From NCBI RefSeq assembly GCF_900112395.1, contig NZ_FOLN01000006.1:280877-344876 (forward strand): DNA of 64,000 nucleotides. Reading direction: 5' to 3'. Source of the DNA: Algibacter lectus (GTDB lineage: Bacteria > Bacteroidota > Bacteroidia > Flavobacteriales > Flavobacteriaceae). Positions 26,387 to 36,081 of the stretch are shown piece by piece. Below the pieces are notes generated by a model. The model did not search any database. It was not told the origin of the DNA and worked only from the letters and a program-made list of their open reading frames with translations. Position 1 is the first letter of the stretch; every line of letters starts with the position of its first letter. The translations under genes were made by a program, and so were the position numbers.

Positions 26387-27016
26387 ATGAAAAAAATAAG
26401 TATTCTTTTCTTAGCAATGGCTGTAAGTTTAGCCTCTTGTAAAAACGAAAAAAAAGACAACACAACAACTGAAACAGTAACAACTGAAACGGCTGTACAA
26501 TACGTAGTAAAGCCAGAAGCGACTTCAGTAAAATGGACCGCTTACAAAACCACAGAGAAAAAACCTGTTGGTGGAGAATTTAAAGTTTTAAGATTTGATG
26601 AAAAAACTGGAGCAACTCCAGAAGAAGCGCTAAACAACTTAAGCTTTTCTATCCCAGTAAGCAGTGTATTTACTAACGATGCAACAAACACACGTGATGC
26701 TAAAATTAAAACTTCATTTTTTGGAGCTATGCTAGACACTGAGCTGTTAACCGGTACAATTAAATATGCCAATGGTGCTTATTCTGCAGCGATTACCATG
26801 AATGGTGTTACTAGCGATTTACCTCTAGAGGTTAAAATTACAGAAGAACGCCGTGTAGTAATGACAGGTGTTATGGATTTAAAAGAATGGGACGCATTAG
26901 GGGCCTTAGAATCGTTAAACAAAGTATGTTTCGATTTACATAAAGGCTCAGATGGTGTTAGTAAAACTTGGGACGATGTCGCTATTGAAGTGAATACTTT
27001 TTTACGCGAAAACTAA
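26387..27016 (+). CDS. YceI family lipoprotein
   Basis: A 209-residue periplasmic lipoprotein. The lipobox VSLASC ends a short signal peptide at about residue 18, followed by a charged and threonine-rich linker. The YceI beta-barrel starts near residue 40 (VKPEATSVKWTAYKT). YceI proteins bind isoprenoid quinones or similar amphiphiles in a lipocalin-like cavity. It is divergent from hemN and shares its intergenic box. The ECF sigma gene begins 39 bp after its stop. Confidence 0.85.
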   Translation: MKKISILFLAMAVSLASCKNEKKDNTTTETVTTETAVQYVVKPEATSVKWTAYKTTEKKPVGGEFKVLRFDEKTGATPEEALNNLSFSIPVSSVFTNDATNTRDAKIKTSFFGAMLDTELLTGTIKYANGAYSAAITMNGVTSDLPLEVKITEERRVVMTGVMDLKEWDALGALESLNKVCFDLHKGSDGVSKTWDDVAIEVNTFLREN

Positions 27017-27055
27017 ACGTTACCCAAAAATAGCACTCAACTTTTAAAACCATTT

Positions 27056-27586
27056 ATGGATTTAGACATTCTAGTCGAAAAATTTAAACAAAAAGACGAA
27101 AAGGCTTTTGAAAGTTTGTACGCCATGTATAGCGAAAGTATGCATGGCGTTATTTTTAATATTGTTAGAAACCACGATATTGCTGAAGAAATAATGCAAG
27201 ATGTTTTTGTAAAAGCTTGGCATAAATCGGATACGTACTCTAGTAAAAAAGGCCGTTTCTTCACCTGGATTTTAAATATCGCCAGAAACGCGGCTATAGA
27301 TAAAACGCGCTCCAAAAGTTTCAAGAACACCAAACAAAACCTTGACGCCTCTTTTTTCGTAGATATACTTGAAACTAGTGATAATCTAGATAATACCACG
27401 GATGCCATAGGTATAAAAAATTATGTAGGTAAACTTGCAAAAAAATGTATTGAAGTTATAGAACTTCTTTATTTTAAAGGTTACACACAAACCGAAGCTT
27501 CCGAAACATTAAACATGCCTATTGGCACAATTAAAACAAGAAATAGAAATTGTATAAAAGAGCTTAGAAATATGGTTTTAAATTAA
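27056..27586 (+). CDS. ECF-type RNA polymerase sigma factor
   Basis: A 176-residue sigma-70 family factor. Region 2 covers about residues 20-90, with DIAEEIMQDVFVKAWHK and FFTWILNIARNAAIDKTRS. Region 4 covers about 120-172, with the helix-turn-helix LYFKGYTQTEASETLNMPIGTIKTR. There is no extra domain. The anti-sigma gene follows 41 bp downstream. The N-terminal residues MDLDILVEKFKQKDEKAFESLY agree with the chosen ATG. Confidence 0.93.
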   Translation: MDLDILVEKFKQKDEKAFESLYAMYSESMHGVIFNIVRNHDIAEEIMQDVFVKAWHKSDTYSSKKGRFFTWILNIARNAAIDKTRSKSFKNTKQNLDASFFVDILETSDNLDNTTDAIGIKNYVGKLAKKCIEVIELLYFKGYTQTEASETLNMPIGTIKTRNRNCIKELRNMVLN

Positions 27587-27627
27587 AACCTTTTAAGTCT
27601 ATATTTTAAACATTAGTTAAAATTAAA

Positions 27628-28425
27628 ATGGATATTAACGCATACATAGAGTCTGGGATTTTAGAGCTATACGTAGCTGGTTCGCTTTCTGATAAAGAAA
27701 ACGAGGAGATCTATGCACTTATGCAAAAACATCCCGAAATTTTACAAGAAGTTTTAAATATTGAAGCCGCCGTTATTAAACTTACCGCAGCTACAGCTCC
27801 AAAAAACAAAAACTATATATTAACGAGTATCAAAAAAACTTTAAATTTTAAAGGTAATAACGATACTAAAGTTATATCGATTACTAAATACAACTGGATT
27901 ACTTATACCGGTTGGGCAGCATCTGTTGTTTTGGCCGCTGGCCTATTATGGACCGTAAACCAAAACACTACTTTACAATCTAATATAGAAGTTGCCAACG
28001 TAAAACAAGCCTTATTAGAAACTCAAATTGCAAATTCTAAAAACAGTTTAGAAGAAGCACAAACTCTGGTTTCCGTTTTACGAGACGATGCCATTACTAA
28101 AATACCTCTTGCTGGTCAAGGAAATTTTGCTAGCACTTACGCCAAGGTATATTGGGATAAAAAAGAACAACGTATTTTTCTAGACGCGCAAGGATTACCA
28201 GAACCTCCAGAAGGTAAAGTATATCAAGTTTGGTCTTTAAAACTTAGCCCTTTAACACCTACAAGCTTAGGTACTATTGACGATTTTGCTACGGATACCA
28301 ACAAAATATTCGAGATTGCAAATGCCAATCAAAGTGAAGCTTTTGGTATAACCTTAGAGCCTGCTGGCGGAAGCGAAACCCCAACTATGGAGTTTTTATA
28401 CACACTTGGTGTTGCGGCTAGTTAA
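27628..28425 (+). CDS. Anti-sigma factor, RskA-like
   Basis: A 265-residue membrane protein. Residues about 1-50 form the anti-sigma zinc-finger-like helical domain without the zinc motif (YIESGILELYVAGSLSDKE). A membrane helix lies at about 91-110, a coiled segment at 118-148, and a C-terminal RskA domain at about 165-262 (AKVYWDKKEQRIFLDAQGLPEPPEGKVYQVWSL). It should hold the preceding ECF sigma factor at the membrane until a signal releases it. The neighbouring minus-strand DUF4331/TPR/TonB cluster is a candidate target. Confidence 0.9.
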   Translation: MDINAYIESGILELYVAGSLSDKENEEIYALMQKHPEILQEVLNIEAAVIKLTAATAPKNKNYILTSIKKTLNFKGNNDTKVISITKYNWITYTGWAASVVLAAGLLWTVNQNTTLQSNIEVANVKQALLETQIANSKNSLEEAQTLVSVLRDDAITKIPLAGQGNFASTYAKVYWDKKEQRIFLDAQGLPEPPEGKVYQVWSLKLSPLTPTSLGTIDDFATDTNKIFEIANANQSEAFGITLEPAGGSETPTMEFLYTLGVAAS

Positions 28426-28583
28426 TTCATTTTAAAAACATTTCATCTTCTTATTTGTGTTTTCTATGACTAGGAAAAGGTACAGAAACGCTCTATTCTT
28501 TACGTCTATTGCGGTTTAGCTTATTTATTATTCACCTCACTCCTGTCTACCTTTAAATAGTTTCCCAAAACCTAATTATTAAG

Positions 28584-28626
28584 CATAAAAAAACACTTGA
28601 CTATATTTCTATAATCAAGTGCTTTC
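28584..28626. terminator. Bidirectional terminator
   Basis: CACTTGA and TCAAGTG arms with an A/T-rich extension (ATA/TAT) form a hairpin between the anti-sigma gene and the TonB receptor gene, which converge. There is an A run before it and a CTTTC stretch after it. The remaining parts of the 288-bp gap show no gene. Confidence 0.7.
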
Positions 28627-28713
28627 ACCTAAAAAACCAACAAAATCAATCACAAAATTCTTGGCTTAATCTTTATATTTTCAAATCACTACACTTCTTA
28701 AAATGTACCTTAA

Positions 28714-30957
28714 TTAAAACCTATAACTCACCGTAAACTTACTAGAAAACGGTGTGCCTGGTGTAAAATGAATTTCTTCTATAGGTGCGGTTTCATTCTG
28801 TAAGCGTGAGGTTGTAGCAAATTGTGTTTCGTTCCATTCGGTATCAAAAAGATTCTCTATCGCGAAACCAAAAGTTAAATTATTGATAGTATAATTCACA
28901 TTAAAATCGCTCACAAAATAACCTTCGGCAATAATACTATTATCTTCGTTTGCTGGTCTATCATCAATATATCTAAAATTTAATCCTCCAGAAAACCCTT
29001 TTAAATCGTTAACCGCAAGTCCGCCTGTTAAAGTAAAATCTGGAGCCAACGGAATATAATCTTCACCAGAAGCTTCATCTATACTACGCGCTTTTGTAAG
29101 TGTAGCATCGGTATTTAAAAACAACCAATTGTTTAATTGATATCTTACACCTAAATCGGCACCATAGCGCCTTGTTCTTCCGCTAGGCTCAACAATACCA
29201 GCATCGCCAACATACACAAACTCTTGTTCTAAAAACAAATACCATAAAGCAGAATTAACCACTAATTTTGGTGTTGGTTTCCAAATATTACCAAAATCAA
29301 CGCCATAGGCTTTTGGCAAAACATTTTCACTAGCATTGGTTACAACAACGCGTGTATCATTAGAGTGAAAACCAATACCCGATTTTAAGTATAGCTGTAA
29401 GTTATCTTTTGCGTTATAAAAGAAATTTAACTTTGGCAACAACGCTGTTTTGGTTTCATCTAAAGCCGTGTAGTTTGTTTGTAGCTTATCATTATACATA
29501 AATTTAAAATGCTCTAAGCGTAAAGCCGGAGCAACAACAAGTTTTCCAAACTCGAATTCTGCGTTTACAAACATACTCGCGTTAGTTTGGTTTATATCAC
29601 CCAACTGCACTTGCTCTAATGTTGTACTTCTATTTAACGTTTTAGACAACTCGGTATCGTTTGCAACATCATTTCTTAAACTTACACCTGCACTTAAAAC
29701 TACAGGTGTTTCCCCTAAATAAGTATCATGAATTAAACGACTATTAAATCCAAAAATATCACGATTTTCAGTTTGTTTTATTTGATCGCCATTTACAGGA
29801 TCTTCTAAAAAGAATGTAAAATTAGAATACAGTTCGAATGCCGAATGTGTGTAAAACATATTGGTTTTTAACCTTGTATCATCATTTATATACTTACTAT
29901 ATTCTATATTTAAATTGGTACGTTGCGTGTTACCACCTTCAGTATCATCGATAGCTCCAAATCTAGAAATATTTCCATTATCAACTTCACGCTGTGGTAT
30001 TTGCCCAGAAGCATCCCAACGACTTTTAAAATGAGATAGCGTTAAACTTAATTTATTGTTTTGTGGAGAAATAACGGTGTACTTTCCAAATAGGTTGAGT
30101 CTATTAAAATTTTGAGGAGACTCAAACGGGCCATCATTTTCTAAATACTCAATGGCCATATAAGCATTCTCATTTTTAGAATCGCCCAACAAATCAAACA
30201 TCCCAAGAGTTCTTAAAGAGTTAAACTGACCAATAGACAATGAAACCTGACTATCTTTTATATAATCTTTGGTAGAAAAATCTACATAACCTGCCGTGTT
30301 AAAATCACCTTTATTGGCATAATAACTTCCTTTACCAAAATCTATTTTGTTAACCGTTTCGGCTATTAAAAAGTGTAAATCACTATACCCTTGCCCATGT
30401 GCATGAGACACCATATTTACTGGCATACCATCTACCGAAATGGCAACATCGGTTCCGTGATCGATATCAAAACCTCTTAAAAAAAGTTGTTCTGCTTTTC
30501 CGCCACCAGCGTGTTGACCAATAATTAAACCAGGTACTTTTCGTAATACTTCTTGCGAAGAGTTTACGGGATCGATACTTAAATCTAATCGAGAAATTGT
30601 GCTCAACGCATTTAATTGCTCATTTAAGTGTAATTCTTCTAACTGAAATGTTTTCTCTTGTAAAGTAATCGTTATTCCCGAAGTCAAAGCCTTTTCTTCT
30701 AAAACTAAAACCTGATTTTTATAACCTAGAAGTCCGATTTTAATGGAATCGCCTATTTTATTTTCATCTAAAACAAACCTACCATTTGCAGAAGAGTGCG
30801 CATGCGTTTCAGAATTTAAGTTATAAACATAAGCAGCTTCCAAAGGCTGATTATTTTCATCTATAATCACACCTTTTAAACGTTGTGAAAACCCTAAATT
30901 AACTAAAAACAAGACTAAAACTGTAGAAAAATATTTTCTATAATTCATATAAAACAT
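28714..30957 (-). CDS. TonB-dependent outer-membrane receptor
   Basis: A 747-residue outer-membrane transporter. A signal peptide covers about residues 1-25. A carboxypeptidase-like regulatory domain follows at about 26-105 (LKGVIIDENNQPLEAAYVYN). The plug begins near 125 (SQEVLRKVPGLIIGQHAGGGKAEQLFLRGFDIDHGTDVAISVDGMP). The C-terminal barrel ends in aromatic FTVSYRF. The start follows the TPR gene stop directly (TAAATG); M4 is an equally good start. It is the last gene of a likely minus-strand cluster with the TPR lipoprotein and two DUF4331 proteins. Its substrate is unknown. Confidence 0.92.
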   Translation of the reverse strand: MFYMNYRKYFSTVLVLFLVNLGFSQRLKGVIIDENNQPLEAAYVYNLNSETHAHSSANGRFVLDENKIGDSIKIGLLGYKNQVLVLEEKALTSGITITLQEKTFQLEELHLNEQLNALSTISRLDLSIDPVNSSQEVLRKVPGLIIGQHAGGGKAEQLFLRGFDIDHGTDVAISVDGMPVNMVSHAHGQGYSDLHFLIAETVNKIDFGKGSYYANKGDFNTAGYVDFSTKDYIKDSQVSLSIGQFNSLRTLGMFDLLGDSKNENAYMAIEYLENDGPFESPQNFNRLNLFGKYTVISPQNNKLSLTLSHFKSRWDASGQIPQREVDNGNISRFGAIDDTEGGNTQRTNLNIEYSKYINDDTRLKTNMFYTHSAFELYSNFTFFLEDPVNGDQIKQTENRDIFGFNSRLIHDTYLGETPVVLSAGVSLRNDVANDTELSKTLNRSTTLEQVQLGDINQTNASMFVNAEFEFGKLVVAPALRLEHFKFMYNDKLQTNYTALDETKTALLPKLNFFYNAKDNLQLYLKSGIGFHSNDTRVVVTNASENVLPKAYGVDFGNIWKPTPKLVVNSALWYLFLEQEFVYVGDAGIVEPSGRTRRYGADLGVRYQLNNWLFLNTDATLTKARSIDEASGEDYIPLAPDFTLTGGLAVNDLKGFSGGLNFRYIDDRPANEDNSIIAEGYFVSDFNVNYTINNLTFGFAIENLFDTEWNETQFATTSRLQNETAPIEEIHFTPGTPFSSKFTVSYRF

Positions 30958-32250
30958 TTAAATATTACGAATTTCATTGGCCATTAAAGGACCAAGTTCA
31001 AAAATACTATTATTCAATTCTTTTTTTAATTCTTCGGCTTTTTTTAACTTTCCATTAACCTTATAAATGCGCGCTAAATGGTAGAGCACATCAGGTTCTG
31101 ATGTTTTTCCAACAACAAAATCTTCCATAACTGTTAATGCTTTTTTAGTGTCTCCTAAATTAAAATAAGACCAAGCTAACAAATCGTAAGATTGTGGTGT
31201 TGGGCGATTTTCAATTTCGGTTAACGCTATTTCTAAAGCTTTGTTTTTCATATTAATATCTTCAGCAAATAAAAGCGCGTTATATTTATTATACATATCG
31301 CCATATTGCGAATTGCTTACTGCTTTTTTGTATAATTCTAACTGTTCTTTTTGCAGTTCAGCATCTTCTAAATATTCAGCAATATCGGCCTTCAGCAAAT
31401 AGTAATCTGGAGATAAATGAGTTCTGGTAGCATAATCTAAAATGCGTAACGCTTCCTTAGGGTTTTTCTCGTGAGAATACACAATCCATGCAATTCCTTT
31501 TTTAGAATAAGCATCTTGCGGATCAATTTCTAAAGCCATTAAATAGTGCTTATAAGCAGCTTCTATTTTTCCGGCGTGCCCGTAATAATCAGCTAAATTA
31601 GTATACACCCATTTTTTTGTAGATGGCATATTGGTATATTCTGCCATGGTTTTAGCACGTTCCATATATTTTATAGCAGCATCTAAATCGCCACGAACAT
31701 CCGACCATTTTGATAAACGAATGATATAATCGAAATCTTCAAAATCTTTAAAAGTTTCTAAATAACTTTTCGCAGCTTCAAAGTCTCCTAATTCTAGGTT
31801 AACATCGAAAAGCATTTTTTGAGTACTTTCTAAATGTTCCCCATTAATTTCCGCTTTTTTAAGTAAGCCTAAAGCTTCTTTAAAACGGTGTTGCGAAATA
31901 TAATTTCTTGCTAAAGCACGTAAATAGCCTGTGCTAGTATAGTTTACAGCCTCGTTCGCTTTTATTAAACTTTCTTCGGCCTCTAAAAGAGATTCAATAT
32001 TACCCGTAACTCCAAATATTTGAGATTGTGAGGCAGATACCTTTGATAAATAAGGAAATTGATTCGGTTGTTTTTCTAGTTTTTGTTTCCAAAAATTTAA
32101 ATCGGCCTGAGCCAATGCTAATGCTTTATAAGTTGTGTTTTCTAAAAAAACATTATAATCTTTAGAGTTGGTAATTTTATTATCGGCATTATTACAACTT
32201 ACAAAACAAGCTGCTAATAATACAAACGCCAGTTGATGAGTGATTTTCAT
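30958..32250 (-). CDS. TPR-repeat lipoprotein
   Basis: I chose the ATG at 32250, which gives MKITHQLAFVLLAACFVSC with a clear lipobox ending at C19; an in-frame ATG at 32298 would bury the signal peptide. The 430-residue mature form is a string of helical tetratricopeptide units from about residue 75 to the end (for example YTNLADYYGHAGKIEAAYKH). It is probably an envelope scaffold working with the TonB receptor that follows directly, or with the DUF4331 proteins upstream. Substrates are unknown. Confidence 0.85.
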   Translation of the reverse strand: MKITHQLAFVLLAACFVSCNNADNKITNSKDYNVFLENTTYKALALAQADLNFWKQKLEKQPNQFPYLSKVSASQSQIFGVTGNIESLLEAEESLIKANEAVNYTSTGYLRALARNYISQHRFKEALGLLKKAEINGEHLESTQKMLFDVNLELGDFEAAKSYLETFKDFEDFDYIIRLSKWSDVRGDLDAAIKYMERAKTMAEYTNMPSTKKWVYTNLADYYGHAGKIEAAYKHYLMALEIDPQDAYSKKGIAWIVYSHEKNPKEALRILDYATRTHLSPDYYLLKADIAEYLEDAELQKEQLELYKKAVSNSQYGDMYNKYNALLFAEDINMKNKALEIALTEIENRPTPQSYDLLAWSYFNLGDTKKALTVMEDFVVGKTSEPDVLYHLARIYKVNGKLKKAEELKKELNNSIFELGPLMANEIRNI

Positions 32251-32298
32251 GATTTTAGTGTGATTTTTTTGTGATTCGTTTTTAGGTTGAAAAAACAA

Positions 32299-32332
32299 AG
32301 AGGCTGTTTAAAAAAATAAATAAACAACCTCT
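32299..32332 (-). terminator. Hairpin between the DUF4331 and TPR genes
   Basis: AGAGGCTGTTTA and TAAACAACCTCT (one mismatch) pair around an A-rich loop. It can attenuate minus-strand transcription between the DUF4331 pair and the TPR/TonB genes. On the minus strand a T run (rc of GAAAAAACAAAG) follows the stem, so it is a plausible terminator. Confidence 0.6.
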
Positions 32333-32342
32333 AAATAAGCTT

Positions 32343-32900
32343 CTACCAAGGAGAAGCTAGGTAAGGAAATGAAGGCAAAAAGTCTTTATCATTAGCACTT
32401 ACATTATCATTAGAAAATTGAGGGTTTTCAGTAAAATCTTCACCACCAAAAATTAATAATAACTCTACAGTAATAACATCATCGGTTAAATTACGACCTG
32501 TTAAAACATTAGTACCGTCGTAAAACGTTGTTGTTCCGTCTAAGGATACATTTAAAACATCGGTTGCCAGTAAACCTGTAAAGGTTGCAGCATCTTGTTG
32601 TAATGCATTTTTATCGCCAGCGTTAGCAAAAGCAGGACTTAACCCTTCTAAATTTGCTTGAAACATACTTTGGAATGCAGCATTTTGTTCTGAAGGAATA
32701 GTAACATTGAAATCATCTTTACTAGATCCAGAAACAAATACAGTATTTACTGCAGGTCTTCCCATTTGATCTTGTTGCATAAATGTTCCCGAAAAATCAG
32801 GCTCCATATTTTCTACAATATTGTTATCATCGTCCGATGAGCAATTAAATGCTAAAAATGATAATGCAAATGCGACACTTATATTTTTTATAGTTTTCAT
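32343..32900 (-). CDS. DUF4331-like lipoprotein, C-terminal half type
   Basis: A 185-residue lipoprotein (signal peptide and lipobox FLAFNC, C20). The remaining sequence matches the second half of DUF4331 proteins: MGRPAVNTVFV near residue 46, GRNLTDDVITVELLL near 137, and the ending ND..FLPSFPYLASPW. The N-terminal HIDAPA half is absent and is instead found in the gene just upstream. The two genes are 26 bp apart. The domain's function is unknown. That the pair acts as a complex is an inference. Confidence 0.78.
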   Translation of the reverse strand: MKTIKNISVAFALSFLAFNCSSDDDNNIVENMEPDFSGTFMQQDQMGRPAVNTVFVSGSSKDDFNVTIPSEQNAAFQSMFQANLEGLSPAFANAGDKNALQQDAATFTGLLATDVLNVSLDGTTTFYDGTNVLTGRNLTDDVITVELLLIFGGEDFTENPQFSNDNVSANDKDFLPSFPYLASPW

Positions 32901-32926
32901 ACTTAATAATTTTAATTAGTTATTTT

Positions 32927-33580
32927 TTATTTCTTTTTAGATTCTACCCAAGTGTTAATAGTTCCCGAACCACCAATCATACTTTTTGGCACTTCTACTA
33001 CTATAGACATAACATTACTACCTGCAAATGTATCGGCTCCTGGATCGTTAAAACCATCGGCAGTACCAGCAATAATTGCAGAGTATTGTGCAAAATCCAT
33101 AAAAAATGGATCGTCACGTGGACCAGCGAAAAACGTCATACCCATTGCATTAGTTTCTGTTACGGCAGCTTCACCATATGTTGTAATATCTACCCAACCT
33201 GTATTAGTTGCTGTAGTTGCAATGGTACTATTAAGTCCTGTTTGCGATGGTGCAACGGGTCCAAAAAAGTACATTTTTCCGTCTCTCGGAATGGCTTGAA
33301 TTACCATGTCTTCAATATTGTCACCATCGGTATCAATATTAATTTCAACTAAAACACTTTCATCAAATGCAGCATCGGCCGTTGCGCTTGGGCTAATTAA
33401 ACCTTGTACGTTGGCTACAAACACCAAGTTATTTGTGTTTTCAGCTTGAAAGGCATAAAAATCTGTGATATCACTTGTTCCGCCTTGCACAGCAGGTGCA
33501 TCGATATGATCTGCCGCTAAAATGAAGACACTAGCCGCAGCTACTACTCCAATTCCTAATACTCTTTTTAAGTTTTTCAT
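32927..33580 (-). CDS. DUF4331 family protein, N-terminal half type
   Basis: A 217-residue exported protein with signal peptide MKNLKRVLGIGVVAAASVFILA. The mature part starts ADHIDAPAV and DITDFYAFQ, the signature start of DUF4331. It also carries VQGLISPSATADAAFDE and the calcium-like DTDGDNIEDMVIQ. It ends at WVESKKK, where a full-length DUF4331 protein would continue, so the domain appears divided between this gene and the next. It is the first gene of the minus-strand cluster that ends with the TonB receptor. Confidence 0.82.
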   Translation of the reverse strand: MKNLKRVLGIGVVAAASVFILAADHIDAPAVQGGTSDITDFYAFQAENTNNLVFVANVQGLISPSATADAAFDESVLVEINIDTDGDNIEDMVIQAIPRDGKMYFFGPVAPSQTGLNSTIATTATNTGWVDITTYGEAAVTETNAMGMTFFAGPRDDPFFMDFAQYSAIIAGTADGFNDPGADTFAGSNVMSIVVEVPKSMIGGSGTINTWVESKKK

Positions 33581-33703
33581 GATTTTGAATTTTTGTTAAT
33601 CTGTTAATTTTTGAATTCACGCATACCTACGAAGAAACAACAAGAGCGGTTTTGTTAAAATTATGTTAAAGCGAAAAACCGCCTAAATATTGGATATAAA
33701 ATT

Positions 33704-33711
33704 TATCTTTG
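33704..33711 (+). promoter_or_regulatory. Bacteroidota -7 promoter element (TATCTTTG)
   Basis: A full TAnnTTTG match 24 bp upstream of the preferred ATG at 33736. No clear -33 TTG at the usual spacing was found. The TTG at 33709 lies inside this element and so is unlikely to be a start codon. Confidence 0.55.
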
Positions 33712-33735
33712 TGCCTTATTAAAAATGATAGAAGA

Positions 33736-34908
33736 ATGAACCCATCGGCTTCTGGTTGGATAAATAAATTGCTTACAGATGTTAGTAAAAAGGATGCGCT
33801 ATTTAATATAGACAAAGAATCTTTTTATGAAGCATTGCGCGATTCTGGGTTTATCTACGGAAGTAATTTAGAAGTTGTAGAACATACTTTTGAAAATAAA
33901 GACCTTACGGAAGAAGAACTTTGTAAAACCAATTTATGCCTAGCATTTTTATACACGCACAAAACATCGAACTCTAAAGCCGAATTTGTAGATAGTGTTA
34001 TTGGGTTTTATTCTACTATAAAGAAATCTAAAAATTCTTTTTTCCAAGGTTTATTAGGTGGTAAAAAATCGAGCGAGCAACTCGAAAAAATAATTCACAA
34101 ACGCGTTCAAATAGACGCTAATGTTTTAACAAAAAACTTCAACTACTTTGTTATTAACGCGCTATTATATATAGATGTATTGGCGTACCAAGGTTATTTA
34201 AAAAACGAAACCATTTCAATTGAATATTTAAAAAATTTAGAAGCTGCCATTACCTCTATTTCTTTAGAAGTTTTGAATGCCAAAGCCTCTAAAAACAAAT
34301 ATGATGAAAGTTTAATTAAATTGTTTGAATCATCTTTACGCTACCAAAACGACACGCATATAGATTATAAAGCAGCCGTTGCCATGGTAAAAACTTCTAA
34401 GGAAGCCTACTATATTTTAGACATTGCTTGCATGGCCTCTTGGAGTGATGCTATTATAGACGAGAAAGAATATCAATTTTTAGTAAAACTAGGTCAAGAT
34501 TTAAGATTGAATAGTGAACGTATTCAACAATCCATCCAAAGTGTAAACACCTTTTACACAGCCAACAAAGGCAACATTGCGCTTTTAAGCTCTAAAAATA
34601 TTGTACACAGTTTTTACGATAATTCTAGTAAAATGGTTTACAAACTTATTACTAGAAATAGTAAACGCTTGTACCAAGAACTAAAGGATAGTAAGGAACT
34701 TATGGTTCTACTTACCCAATCTACGGTTAGAGATTTAACTAAAGAAGAACAGAAAAAAGTAACCGATCAATTATTAGATATTTTTAAATCTATACCTAGC
34801 TTAGCGATTTTCCTTTTGCCAGGCGGAGCCATTTTACTACCCTTAGTTATTAAATTTATTCCAAAATTATTACCTTCTGCATTCGATGAAAATAGAATAA
34901 AGAAATAA
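33736..34908 (+). CDS. LETM1-related biofilm-associated protein
   Basis: Resembles the Flavobacteriaceae protein family named LETM1-related biofilm-associated protein. I start it at the ATG 33736 (MNPSASGWINKLL), not at the TTG 33709, because the latter falls in a promoter element. The roughly 390-residue chain is mainly helical and polar, with a TerB-like central region (AYYILDIACMASWSDAIIDEKEY). The C-terminal segment, SIPSLAIFLLPGGAILLPLVIKFIPKLLPSAF, is the LETM1-like proline and glycine motif. It has no signal peptide. Its role in biofilm is known only by family name. Confidence 0.75.
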   Translation: MNPSASGWINKLLTDVSKKDALFNIDKESFYEALRDSGFIYGSNLEVVEHTFENKDLTEEELCKTNLCLAFLYTHKTSNSKAEFVDSVIGFYSTIKKSKNSFFQGLLGGKKSSEQLEKIIHKRVQIDANVLTKNFNYFVINALLYIDVLAYQGYLKNETISIEYLKNLEAAITSISLEVLNAKASKNKYDESLIKLFESSLRYQNDTHIDYKAAVAMVKTSKEAYYILDIACMASWSDAIIDEKEYQFLVKLGQDLRLNSERIQQSIQSVNTFYTANKGNIALLSSKNIVHSFYDNSSKMVYKLITRNSKRLYQELKDSKELMVLLTQSTVRDLTKEEQKKVTDQLLDIFKSIPSLAIFLLPGGAILLPLVIKFIPKLLPSAFDENRIKK

Positions 34909-35071
34909 TAGATTTACCTTCTTCTTGTATATATTTTTTTTGAATTACGTAGGCTAAATAGTATTTTTAGACCAATTCCTTAGTCTATCACAGAAAAACA
35001 TCTGTTCTTTTAGAACTATTTTATTTTTTTCAATTAGATTTACGAATACTAACATTCTAATCACATAAAAT

Positions 35072-36067
35072 TTGAAGACATCATATACAATTGAGGAAAT
35101 TAACGACGTATTACAAGGCGAATTAATTGGCCATACTACGCAAAAAATTAATGGACCTGAACAATTACAAAACGCGAATAATAACCATATCACTTTCGTT
35201 GGAAGCGTTAAATACGTAAAGTTTTGGGCCGACTCAAAAGCATGTGCTGCTGTTGTAAATGATAATTTAAAAATTGAAGCCGGAGATAATCGCGCTATTA
35301 TTAAAGTGAAAAACGCCGATTTAGCAATGGCTAAAATACTGGAACTTTTTAATCAGCCCGCTCCCGTATTCGATACCGATATTCACCCAACAGCCGTTAT
35401 ACACGAAACTGCAAAAATTGGTAACGGATGTAAAATTGGAGCCAATTGCTACGTTGGTAAAGATGTTGAATTGGGTAACGAAGTTATACTATACCCTAAT
35501 GTTTGTGTTTTTGACGAAACCATTATTGGTGATAAAACCATAGTTTGGTCGGGTACCGTAATTCGCGAACGTTGTATTATTGGTAGTAACTGTATTTTCC
35601 ATACTAATGTAAGTATTGGTGCCGATGGTTTTGGATACAGACCAAGTGACGATGGTAGAGGCTTAGTTAAAATACCACAAATAGGAAATGTAATTATTGG
35701 TCATTTTGTTGAAATTGGAGCAAACTCTTGTGTAGATAGAGCCAAATTCAGCTCGACCATTATTGGCGACGGGTGTAAAATTGATAATCTAGTACAGGTG
35801 GCTCACAATAGTGTTATGGGACGATCTTGTATTATGGCTGGACATAGCGGACTCGCTGGTTCGGTTACACTTGGAGATGGTGTTATTATTGGCGGAAGTG
35901 CTTCTATAAAAGACCATACCAACATTGATTCGGGAGCAACCGTAGGTGCTGGATCTGGTGTAATGAACGATGTAAAAGCCGGACAAACCGTTTTAGGTTA
36001 TCCTGCGCAAGACGCTCGAGATATGCTAAAACAATGGGTTGCTATGCGTAGATTGGTTAAGAAATAA
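35072..36067 (+). CDS. lpxD: UDP-3-O-acylglucosamine N-acyltransferase LpxD
   Basis: The third enzyme of lipid A synthesis, adding an acyl chain to the 2-amino group of UDP-3-O-acyl-glucosamine. The 331 residues have an N-terminal uridine-binding domain (about 1-100) and a left-handed beta helix of hexapeptide repeats (about 105-310, GNGCKIGANCYVGKDVELG and similar). The catalytic histidine is in NLVQVAHNSVMG, and CIMAGHSGLAGSV is conserved. The start is a TTG at 35072, the only start in this frame that gives the expected N-terminus (MKTSYTIEEI). A hairpin follows the stop. Confidence 0.94.
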   Translation: MKTSYTIEEINDVLQGELIGHTTQKINGPEQLQNANNNHITFVGSVKYVKFWADSKACAAVVNDNLKIEAGDNRAIIKVKNADLAMAKILELFNQPAPVFDTDIHPTAVIHETAKIGNGCKIGANCYVGKDVELGNEVILYPNVCVFDETIIGDKTIVWSGTVIRERCIIGSNCIFHTNVSIGADGFGYRPSDDGRGLVKIPQIGNVIIGHFVEIGANSCVDRAKFSSTIIGDGCKIDNLVQVAHNSVMGRSCIMAGHSGLAGSVTLGDGVIIGGSASIKDHTNIDSGATVGAGSGVMNDVKAGQTVLGYPAQDARDMLKQWVAMRRLVKK

Positions 36068-36081
36068 AATTTTATTTATAC

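Noticed and set aside
32251..32298. The longer N-terminus of the TPR lipoprotein.
   Set aside because: The extension comes before a complete lipoprotein signal and starts at the edge of a terminator-like hairpin.
33709..33735. The TTG start of the LETM1-related protein.
   Set aside because: The TTG is part of the TATCTTTG promoter element, so it would not be in the mRNA.
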